From Denticeps clupeoides (taxonomy: Eukaryota > Chordata > Actinopteri > Clupeiformes > Denticipitidae), in the NCBI RefSeq assembly GCF_900700375.1, contig NC_041709.1, positions 310,001 through 374,000 on the forward strand: 64,000 bases of DNA, written 5' to 3'. Each line of letters begins with the position of its first letter. Positions within the stretch are counted from its first letter, which is position 1. The notes below the pieces were generated by a model that was given only the letters and a program-made list of their open reading frames with translations, searched no databases and was not told where the DNA came from. The position numbers and the translations under genes are program-made. Positions 26,401 to 38,500 of the stretch are shown piece after piece.

Positions 26401-29400
26401 GGAGGATTCAGGAGACGGTTGAAAGTCGAGAAAAGTTTTCGAGAGTCATTGCAGCGTGTACGTGTGTGCGTGTACGTGTGTGTGTACGTGCGTGTGTACG
26501 TGTGTGTGTGTGTGTACGTGTGTGTACGTGTGTGCGTGTGTGTGCGTGTGTACGTGTACATGCGTGTGCATGTGTACGTGCATGTGTACGTGTGTGTGTG
26601 TGCATGTGTGTGCGTGTGTACGTGTACGTGTGTGTGCATGTGTACGTGCATGTGTACGTGTGTGTGTGTGGGTGTGTGTGCGTGTGTACGTGTGTGCGTG
26701 TACGTGTGTGTGTACGTGCGTGTGTACGTGTGTGTGTGTGTACGTGTGTGCGTGTGCGTGTACGTGTGTCCAAACGACAGCGTCAGAAGGGTCACCGCCT
26801 TGGGGGTGGAAACAGCCGAACACTGATCCAGGACCAGTGGCTGTACAGTCACGGGGATGTGGATCTAGGCCAGGAGGAAATCCTTCTTTATTTCCCCATT
26901 CTTAGGAAACGTCCAGTAAACGTCCAGGAATTCGCCCCAAGAATGTCCTCCAGCTTCAGCCCAAAAATAGCCCTGGTCATTCGTTGCCATGGAGCCCTCG
27001 GAAGTACAGTGATTTCTGGCAAGGTGCACAGCCCCATTTATGATTATTATTCTCCTTCTCACAGAGTTTGACATTTTTCAGGTGCTTCCTATGCACTAAA
27101 CCTGACCCGGGCGTGGCCGGGGGGCTCAACAGCACCACCTACCATGGTACATTTTCACATATCGGCACCAAAATTAATATTCACTCAAACAGCTCTGCCC
27201 AACCAGACGTGAGGTCATCTGTAGTGTTTCATGTTCTCATTTTGATAAAAGGATCGTAGACCGTTTGTCCGATTCACGCTAAATTAAGAATCTTTTTCTG
27301 ATGACACCAACAGTCTTGAAATGGCAAGCTGACAAATTTACATTTTTACAATAAAAACATTCATAAATTACACTAAACACTGAGGAATCAAGATTAAACT
27401 TATTAAAAATATTCAGTCTTACATCATAATCATATTCATCCATGAATTTTGACATCTTGGTATAGTACATGAGAAAAAGTACATGTTTGCACTGTTCATT
27501 GTTCACCGTTTGTCAGATTAACATAACATTTGGTCAATAATGTGTTGTGAACATGTTCCTTCTGAAGAGTTTATGAGGAATTTTTGATGGGTGGAACAGT
27601 TATTTGCCTGCAACATTTCAAATGCAGGGTATTTGAATCTAGGATTTTGGAGCAAACAGTTTTTGTATCCTGTGGGAATACAATAAAACCTACAAACCTC
27701 AAATATGGTCACCATGTGTGTCAACACAATCTGAGCAAATTTCCAATTCACATCCATTAGCTAAAATGCATTTACATTACATGTGCCTTCTTATGAAGAC
27801 TGCAGGGGAAGGGGCGGGGCTTCGCCTGCCCTCTGAGTGTGCCGGACAGGAAGGGGGTTCTCTCGCAGATGGCTGACAGTATGAATCAATACTACATTTG
27901 GTAAAATCATTCTGCACACGTGCATTGTTTTACAGTGACATCATAAGGCCTTGCACGTGTTAATCTCCGCCTGCGGTTATATTTTATGTTGTTTTGGCTG
28001 GTTGCATTACAGACATTACAGACACCAGAAACATACTCTGTAAAGATGTGGGGTATGTCAATATAGGGCTTTGCCTCTGCGCATTATTAAGCCCCCGTAA
28101 ATTTCTACCAGAGCTCATTCCAAACCATTCCAGCAGAGTACACGTCAGGTGAATCTTGTAAGGCCTTCAAACGCCACTTCTGGAGGATCCGGCCCCCAAA
28201 TTGAGGCGCACCCTTGGATTCTTAAAACAACATGGCAATCCCACAATGCAATGCAGCTAAGATGGTGGCTTTCACTAATGTAATTGGGGAAATACTTGGC
28301 TCCTTTCATGAGAAAATCCTAGTTTGGCATAAATGGTCAGCTTTGTGTGTCTTCAAGGTCGTAATTTTGAATTGGAGATTGAATGCTCCCATCGTCTAGG
28401 TGGACCGGTCACTCTAAACTGGCTGTAGAGCAGAGTGTGTGAACGACTGGCTCCTGAACGTGGGTCAGGATGTTATGGATAGTAAGTGAGTGAGAAAGTT
28501 CTCTTTGCACCTGTACTGTAGTGTCTTAGACTTGATAGGGGCAGTGGTGGCCTAGCGGTTAAGGAAGTCAGAAGGGTGCCGGTTCGAATCCCGATCTGCG
28601 AAGGTGCCACCGAGCAGAGCACCGTCCCCACACGCTGCTCCCCGGGCGCCTGTCATGGTGCCCACTGTCACTAAGGTTGATGGTTAAAAGCAGAGGACAC
28701 ATTTTGTTGTGTGCACCGTTTGCTGTGCTGCAGTGTTTCATAATCACAGTCACTTCACTTAGATAGTCTAAACCGTGTAAATTCTGCCTGTTTATTGGAA
28801 GGTGTTGGAACAGACCCTACGTGTCCATGGCAGTGTGCACCGGATCAGCCTGCCACGCCCAACACGCCCAGCTGTTAGCATGTGGTGGCTAATGGGCTTA
28901 TCATCACATTACCCTGCAAGCTGTACGTCCGCCGAGGCCATTAAACCCGGGCCACGCCCCTCAAACCACACCCACTGCCCGAGCCTCCATGATGAATTCA
29001 AGCGAAGAAGGTCCACATGACTCCATTGCTAATGGCGCTCATTAGTTTAAAAAAAAAGTCGGCTGAAGGCCATGTTGAAAATCAATTTAATGAACGGCTG
29101 TTAAAAGCCTTTGTAAGTGTACCGGCCCACATTTTACAGGAACTCTACTGCGCATAGAAGCATATCTGGAACACGTCTCCCTGTGGGTGTGAAGTATATG
29201 ATTATTATTATCACTATTGCAGACATGCAACAACGCACCAGAGTACTGGAATAGAGTGATGTTAACAGACCACAGCTCACATGTGACATTTCAAAGACTT
29301 CCCAATACAACGATTCACTCAAACCTGATCACATAAAATGACAGTTTAGTGCATAAAACATATTAACACCAACAACAAAGCAGATTACTGCAGCAGTATT

Positions 29401-32400
29401 GTTCTACTCCACTGTTGGAGGCCGCCGCTGCACTTTATGCACAGACGGGTTATGAAATAGGATCCGGCTCTCCCTCGGGGCACTGCATGAGGGAAGAGGG
29501 AGTGGATGGGGGTCGTTCTGGTGAAGGTAATGCCATGTGTGCTTACTGAGGCAAAACTGCCCACAGCACAGCCGGCTAAAAAAAAACCTGATAATTATGC
29601 TACTTGGGGTCGATTTAAGCCTTAATTGCCGTAATTCTATGGGATTTTTGAGTGAATATTATTTAGCATTAAACTGACAACACTAGAAGAAATCTGTAAG
29701 AAGAAAAGTTAAGGTCAGGGGTCAAAGCTCGAATGAGCTATGCTGACGACACACAACTCCTCTTCTCCTTTCCTCCCTCTGATCTACATGCTGCTTCCAA
29801 AATCTCTGCATGTCTAACCGACATCTCGTCTTGGATGGCAGCCCATCACCTCCAACTCAATCCCACCAAAACTGAACTAATATTCATTCCAGCAGATTCT
29901 TCACCACATCAGGATCTTGCTATTTACCTGGACAACTCACAGCTCTCTCCTTCTACAACAGCCCTCAACCTTGGAGTTACAATAGACAACCAACTCTGCT
30001 TCTCGACTCACATCAGCAACCTTTCCCGCTCATGTAGATTCATGACAATATCAGACAAATTGACCCTTATCTACCAACACAGGCCACCCAGATCCTGGTC
30101 CAGTCCTTAGTAATCTCACGACTGGACTACTGCAACTCCCTTCTAGCTGGTCTACCACTATGTACCATCCGACCTCTACAACTCATACAAAATGCAACAG
30201 CACGACTGATCTTCAACCTTCCCAAGTTCTCCACACCGCCCCTCTGCTACGTTCCCTCCACCGGCTCCCAGTAGCTGCACGCATCAGGTTCTAAATACTG
30301 ATGCTGGCCTACAAAGCCAAACATGGAGTAGCACCATCCTACCTCACAGCCCTTATTACACCTCGCACTGCACCTGGTATACTCCGAGCCTCCAGTACTG
30401 CTCGCCTGGTCCCTCCATCTCTGAAGGTAAAAGGAAGACGCTCATCTAGACTCTTCTCCGTCTTGGCCCCTCGGTGGTGGAATGAACTTCCAGCTCAGTC
30501 ACTGAGCACCTTCAAACGACAGCTCAAGACCTTCCTCTTTAGAGAAGATTTAGATTAAATTGTAATTTTCTTGTTGTCGAACTTGTGTACAGAATCTACA
30601 ACAGAGTGAATAAAATAGATGTATTCATAGTTGGGGTCCTAGTGAACCGGAATTGATCTCTTCATCGATGGTCTGCCAAATGCCGTAAATGTAAATGTAA
30701 ATGGGCAAGAGCAAACTTATGGGATAGAGAAAGCAGAGAAAGAGAGACCAACCGAGGGAGGGCGGGAGGATATCTCCCAGCACTCAGGTGCTTCCTCCCA
30801 GCCATCCACCTTGGCACCGCCGACTGGTCCGGTTTCCTCAGAATCACATGGGCCCAAAAGCCTCATCATCAGCACAGTGCTGATTCCACAAGGAAATTCC
30901 CCCAAAAACGGCGCAGAGGGCAACAGACCACAGCTCACATGTGACCTGGGTTAAATACACAACTTCCCAACACAACGATTCATTCAAACCCATCCAGTGT
31001 GAACTGGTGTTCCTGTGATTTCACACCACAGGTCCTTCCACAACATTAACACGAAGGCTGTTCCAGGAGTGGCCATGTGAGGTCAACTGTACTTCTCAAG
31101 AACTTTCAAACAAGTTGCTCCTGGATGCTGGGATAGTAGGTAGTAGGGGTGTTGAAATTATCGCAATGCAGACGTGGACAATTATGCATTGCAGAACACG
31201 AACGATTATTCTCATTAAAAAGTAGTGGCAGATCTGAGTATAGGATCTCTATGGGTAGGAGAGACCTCTAGTAGGGTCAGCAAGCAGTGTTGGTCAATAG
31301 TGTCTATCTGCAGCCTATTCACTAGGTGACACGCCTCCCCAGATAACCTCCTGAAAGGGTATGGATGACGTATGTTTACTGACCCCTTCAAGACAAACAT
31401 GTCACCGCCTGCATACGGTTACACCCAGTTACAGGGGACCACGGCCCAGTTGGTTTCATTACTCCAGGTACGACATCCGAGCCTCGTCTATAACAGGCTT
31501 CCCGTTTCACTCTCCTGAATGATGGTCATCTTTTTGGCCCCCGGAGCCATGACCTAAATCCCTCGTGAAGGCAGCTCAAGACCACTGTGTGCAGCCCAAA
31601 CAATGTGTGGTGATTGGCAGGACGCCGACATGACGAAGACAAAGATTTTCTTGCTTTTTTGACCACGCTCAAATGTGAAAACCACAAGCTCATGTCTGTT
31701 CATGTTTCTCTTTGGAACAAAGCTCTGCACCACGGCAGGAAGTCCGGGGAAAAGCTGCGTGGGACGCTCAGCGATCGCTGGCCGAGGCTCAAGCCCTGCA
31801 TCACTTCCCAGAACTTTCAGCTGCGGAAAAGAAAGACAAGTAAGAAGGTCTCAAAAGAGCGCTGCATCATCATCAGGAATAATCCGGATGAAGAGGAAGG
31901 CAGCAGACGAGCAGCATCAGGAAGGTCTCAACTAGCCAGACTGTTTTTACTCCACATTTGCTGACCTCGTGTCCTACAAAACCCACAACATCCTTGTACT
32001 GAAAATAAAAAATCACCGTCAGGATGAATGGCTGCATATGCACCTTTCACACTGTGTGTACAGTACAGGTCAAAAGTCTGGACACCTTCTCATTCAACGT
32101 GTTTCTTTATCTTCATGACCATTTACGTTGGTAGATTTCTGAAGGCATCAAAACTATGAATGAACACATGTGGAGTTCTGTACTTAACAAAAAAGGTGAA
32201 ATAAGTGAAAACATGTTTTATATTCTAGTTTCTTTGCTCTGGTTACTGCTTTACACACTCTTGGCATTCTCTCGATGAGCTTCAAGAGGTCGTCACCTGA
32301 AATGCTTCTCCAACAGTCTTGAAGGAGTTCCCAGAGGTGTTTAGCACTTGTTGGTCCAGCTCACCCCAAACCATCTGGACTGGGTTCAGGTCCGGTGACT

Positions 32401-32553
32401 GTGGAGGTCAGGTCTCCACTTTTTGTTAAGTACAGAACTCCACATGTGTTCATTCATAGTTTTGATGCCTTCAGTGAGAATCTACCAACGTAAATGGTCA
32501 TGAAGATAAAGAACACACGTTGAATGAGAAGGTGTCCAGACTTTTGTCCTGTT

Positions 32554-32588
<35 letters not shown>

Positions 32589-35500
32589 ATTTTAATACAC
32601 TCCACTCAATGTCACGATACCTTTACAAACCATTACAATCCTAAAAGGCAAAAAATTGGTTGGAAGTGACATCTGCCATCTGGGTGATTTATTGAACCTC
32701 CACCCAACGTACTCACATCCCTCAATACTCCAGCCATTACTTCACCTGCAGGTTAAACAGGTTGACAGAGACACGTGTACATTAGCCGCATGTTATTCCT
32801 GATTTCATTATTCCGTCTTGCCTACTCAGTCCCCCCCCGAGACACTCACCAGCATCCTAATCTACACAGATCCCCCTAAGCGGATTACAGAAGGACTTTT
32901 CTCAGGGAAAGTTTACTACGCTCAGACTCCCCAGTCCCTCTCCAGACTCTCGCGCTGTCCCAAGAGACGTACGGATAAACAGTCTCTTGTTTTAACTACA
33001 TAATCCTGTCAATCAGCCATAAAATTAGAGTGACGTTATTAAAGAACAGGACAGTAGGACGGGGTTCATCTGTATCAAATTAACCTGAAGTTAATGTTTC
33101 ACACATGCACTAGATGGTTAGATTTAGACATTTTACCCCCTTCACTCTCCCTGGTTCCACGTGACCTGAGCCGCAATGGCTGATCCGAGAGGCCGGACAT
33201 GCTAACAAAAAAGATGGTTAATCGTCACACATTAGTCGGCCCTCTGGACAGACTATTCTTGTCCCCACAGAGCTTCCTCCACGACTGGCATGTCATCACT
33301 CAGTGCTGAGCATAGTCAGAATAGTGAGGGACTTGATATGGGCTCTCAGAAATGCCACCACGGTAACACGGTAATATTTAACTATAATTCATCCCTAAAA
33401 AGTTCCAGCAGCACGTAGAAGCGGTGAGAAAACATTGAAACCCACATTGCATTACCAGCTGGCTTGTGCCACGGGTTTCAATGACAAAGTAGGAGAAGGT
33501 CCACCAAACAGAAGTTCCTTTTATTCAAATATATACGTAAATATACTCACTATATATTCACTATTAATAACATGCGAAAAATTCACATTAACCTTTGCCA
33601 ACCAATCCCAGCCAATGAGCTTCTACTATTAACCAGGAGCTTATTATGACTCCAAAGACTTGGTGAAGGGTCCCCATTATGGAAAGTTCCCTTTGTGAGA
33701 TTATTTAAAATTAATACGAGTTTCCCTGTCTATGGTCCTGCAGTGGCTGGAAATGGTGGTCGGTGTGAAGCGTGTTTTGGTCGTTCTGCTTCACCAGCTC
33801 AGATCTGGAGTCGGATCTGGACTGTCTCCCCTTATGATGTAATAAGGGGAAAGGTCACCGCCACCTTTTTTACACCCCTCCACAGTCATGGCTCCCACAC
33901 AGCATGGCAGCTGCTTGTATTTGGATGTAAAAATGAGCACAAATGTGTTTTTTAGTTTGGTCACGTGAGACGTTGTAAAAGCAACAAGTCAATTTCATTT
34001 TTTTGGAAAAACGCTGACACGACTTCCTGTCTGCACCAAACATTGAGGTTGGTGAATGGTGTTGATGACAATTTGCGTGATGCCCCCTTAACTTCTATAG
34101 GTCACTCGTCCTCACTATTATTCACTTATCATTTAAAGGTACAGACACCGAAACGGTGAACCTGGGCTACATTTCGCAACGAGACGTACGGCATTAGGGG
34201 ACCACTAAGACCTATATAAACGTAAAATGAATGTCCTAATAGGGGACGTGTAATAACTAGCAGGAGCCTGAAGGCGAAAGGAGAAACTGGAGGCTTCTCT
34301 ACATCGGCTATGTTTAGTCTGGGAGGACGGAGCCCAACACCAAATCAACAAGCCAGTTCGGCCAAAAATATCAGGTCCAAATTTGGAGTGATGAAAAACC
34401 GTGCGGCTAAACTTGGTTCCGCCGCCTCCACCTTCTTGTAAAAAGCGTTTTTGTGGATGTTATTGCGTCACCATGACAACAAATCATCAAAGTTCATTAG
34501 CAACATATGATAAACCATTACTCATTACTGATTATTGTCTTAAAAATATGATAATAAATCAGGGCCTCGACATGTTGATCAAGCGACAGGACAGAAGTGA
34601 CTGACAGGTGCAGGGACCGCCTCCATGACCTTGAGAGGGTTCCATGCTCTCTCTGCACGGAACGTCACTGGATGTCAGTGTCTGACACGCACAGAACTGG
34701 GAAGGGGGACGGGGGACGCACTGCAGGAAACAGGGGACATAAAAAGCCATCCTGTTCTGGGAATTCTCTTAAAGCTCTCAGCCTACACGACACAAGACAC
34801 TAAAACTGGCAGTAAATCAATAACTCATGAAACGAGCCAGAGGGTCACCACAGCCACCAGCACCGTAACTACGGCTTCATGGACCAGTAGCACCACAGTG
34901 GACACGTAATGTAGACCACGACACTGGACTGCACTCTGGACAACTGTAGGATTGTTTTGTGTGGAGTTTGTCCTTGTGTGCAGAAGGGTCAAGTGTGGGG
35001 GATGTAAATGTTGTTGTTGTTGTTGCATCACATCCCCAATAATTGTCACCTGTGAGTTATGGCACGTGCTGATTAAATGCACCGATGACAGTGGAACGTC
35101 TACCTGCGGTTTTATATAGAAACGTGAGCACATTCATCCCTGCTTCACAATCACAGCCCTCCATCGATTGCTTCACTTGATCTCTGTTTTACTTTATTCC
35201 TCAAAGTCATTTGTAACCAGAAACAAACTAGTTACTGTCTAGTGACTAGTCCTCCAACACCGTTTCAAACAGAAAACGGCGCGGTGAATGCAGGACGGGT
35301 AGAAATGGGCCATACAAGAACCTGCCCTGCAAGAGCCACGCCCTCGCTCACCACAACGTGGAACCACGCAGACAAAAGAACGGAGAATGCGGCGTTAATA
35401 TGTTCAATTACGTCAGAGATATTTCACCCTGTCATAAATGTATAATAACCTTAATAAAAATAAAAATAAAACATTGTTTAAGTGCCTCTTTTGCCTGGAA

Positions 35501-38500
35501 AAATGAATGTGCCACATGCAATAATCTTATAATAAAACATCGTCCAGTCCGGATCAGCCGGGCCGCCGCTACGTCACCTCATCACAACCATGAAGACTAG
35601 CAGCGGGGGAGGCGCCCGGGTCGCCATGGCGACCCAGACAGTTGGCGTTTGTGGGCGGGGCCTTCTTTGTTTTCGGTATTTGACGCGTCGCTGCCGGTTC
35701 GGTGATAAAAGCGGTTAATGCGGCGCTGGATGGAGAACCAACATACCGGGTCCAGGACCGTTTTCAGTGTGGAACCATGTTATTAAATATCACCACACCC
35801 CACTCACCACCATCGTGTCCCTGAGCAGGACACGGGGGGACTGGCGTTCATGCGTCTTTGTAAATACGGAGGACGGGTAGTAGCCTAGTGGGTAACACAC
35901 TCGCCTATGAACCAGAAGACCCGGGTTCGAATCCCACTCACTACCATCGTGTCCCTGATTAAGACACTCCAGGGGACGACTGTCCCTGTAACTACTGACT
36001 ACGAACCAGAAGACCCGGGTTCGAATCCCACTTACTACCATCGTGTCCCTGATTAAGACACTCCAGGGGACGACTGTCCCTGTAACTACTGGAAGACCCG
36101 GGTTCGAATCCCACTTACTACCATCGTGTCCCTGATTAAGACACTCCAGGGGACGACTGTCCCTGTAACTACTGGAAGACCCGGGTTCGAATCCCACTTA
36201 CTACCATCGTGTCCCTGATTAAGACACTCCAGGGGACGACTGTCCCTGTAACTACTGACTACGAACCAGAAGACCCGGGTTCGAATCCCACTCACTACCA
36301 TCGTGTCCCTGATTAAGACACTCCAGGGGACGACTGTCCCTGTAACTACTGACTACGAACCAGAAGACCCGGGTTCGAATCCCACTTACTACCATCGTGT
36401 CCCTGATTAAGACACTCCAGGGGACGACTGTCCCTGTAACTACTGGAAGACCCGGGTTCGAATCCCACTTACTACCATCGTGTCCCTGATTAAGACACTC
36501 CAGGGGACGACTGTCCCTGTAACTACTGGAAGACCCGGGTTCGAATCCCACTTACTACCATCGTGTCCCTGATTAAGACACTCCAGGGGACGACTGTCCC
36601 TGTAACTACTGACTACGAACCAGAAGACCCGGGTTCGAATCCCACTCACTACCATCGTGTCCCTGATTAAGACACTCCAGGGGACGACTGTCCCTGTAAC
36701 TACTGACTACGAACCAGAAGACCCGGGTTCGAATCCCACTCACTACCATCGTGTCCCTGATTAAGACACTCCAGGGGACGACTGTCCCTGTAACTACTGA
36801 CTACGAACCAGAAGACCCGGGTTCGAATCCCACTTACTACCATCGTGTCCCTGATTAAGACACTCCAGGGGACGACTGTCCCTGTAACTACTGACTACGA
36901 ACCAGAAGACCCGGGTTCGAATCCCACTCACTACCATCGTGTCCCTGATTAAGACACTCCAGGGGACGACTGTCCCTGTAACTACTGACTACGAACCAGA
37001 AGACCCGGGTTCGAATCCCACTTACTACCATCGTGTCCCTGATTAAGACACTCCAGGGGACGACTGTCCCTGTAACTACTGGTAAACGCTGTAAATGGGT
37101 ACCTGGGAAGGGGTGCGGGTTGGGGGACCCTCGTTTCAGGCACTTGGAACACAGGACGTGCACGGCGTAGTGGAGTCCGGGCCACTCCTGCAGCAGGACG
37201 TTCAGCTCCTCCACCAGCGGCGTGATGGCCTGCCAGGCCGTCCAGATGTTGGGCAGCGAGGCGTGGCTGGCGATGGACAGCGTGTGCGGCTGCGGCCGGT
37301 AGCTGACCACCACCGGGACCTTCCCGCGGTAGGCCAGGACCTGGTGGCGCGCGTCGCGGCGCCGCACCACGTGGCCGTTGATCTGCGCGCTGTAGCGGGC
37401 GAACAGGCCGGGCGGGAAGAGGAACGGGAAGGTGAAGTCCACCTGCAGCTGCTCCACCGAGAAGAAGCGGCCGCCGGGACGGGACTCGGCGCGGGACGCC
37501 TCGCCCGCCACGCGGCTGGGGAACTTGTACCAGGCGGTGGCGCCGTTCAGCGGCTTGCCGCGGGGCTTGTTCAGGCAGTAGCACACGCCCATCTTCTCCA
37601 GGAGCTCCATGATCAGCTGGAGGTCCTGCTGCGTCTGGACCAGCGGCTTGAGGAGCAGCCGGATGACGTTGGAGGGCAGCAGGCCGTTCTGCAGGAAGCC
37701 CTCGGCCAGGTCCCCGCAGTCGGCGTCCCCCCGCAGCTGTCCCAGCACGGCGGACGAGTCGCTCTGGAAGAAGACGTTCAAGATGGCGATGAGGCGCGGC
37801 AGGTTGTGGAAGACGTACTCCTTGAGCGTCCGGCTGTCCTCGAAGTGCAGCAGCTTGCCGCTCTCGTGCAGGTAGGACAGGGCGCTCTGAAGACGGTCCT
37901 CCGTCAGTCCCGCCTGGAGGCCCAGGCGGGCGGAGTCCCACCAGGACAGCCACAGGTCCTGCGGCTTGAAGTGCAGCTCCTCCAGCATCTGCCAGGACTT
38001 GGGCAGGACGCGGTGGAGGTTGGGGAAGATGTCCCGGTGGTCCGCGACGGACATGAGCTTCTCGCGCAGCCGCTGGACGTTGCGGCGCGTCCCCACGCAG
38101 CTGACGCGGAGCACGGGGGACAGGATCTGCAGCCGGTTGTTCAGCACGTACTGCAGCTGGGCCTTCTTGCGCCGCAGGTTCCTGTCCGAGACGCCGTAGA
38201 AGGGGACGTGGGGGCTGGACGTCCGGGCGTCGTAGCCCGCCGCCAGGGCTTCGTCCACCTGCCTCGCCAGGTCCCGCAGGCAGTCCGTGTCCCTCTTCTC
38301 CTGCTGCGAGATCTGCCGGTGGACGTCCAGGCACTTCTCGTCCGCCTCCGCCTCGCTGCACATGTCCACGTGCGTCCCCACGACGCAGAGGACGGCGCGC
38401 GGCACCTTGGCGCCGAGCAGGTGCAGGAAGTGTCCCACGTGCGCGCCGAAGGCCGCGGGCGTGTAGGTCCTCAGGTTGACGGCGAGGACGTAGAGCGCGC

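Noticed and set aside
24134-27071. ORFs coding for long alternating VC or HT runs
   Set aside because: They are direct translations of TG/TACG microsatellites and have no protein-like composition.
28539-28620. tRNA gene at the start of SINE copies
   Set aside because: Box A and B are present, but the sequence recurs as part of a dispersed SINE with a non-tRNA body, and no clean cloverleaf is formed.
35793-37098. CRISPR-like regular array
   Set aside because: The units are contiguous tandem copies without unique spacers, derived from a SINE in a vertebrate genome.
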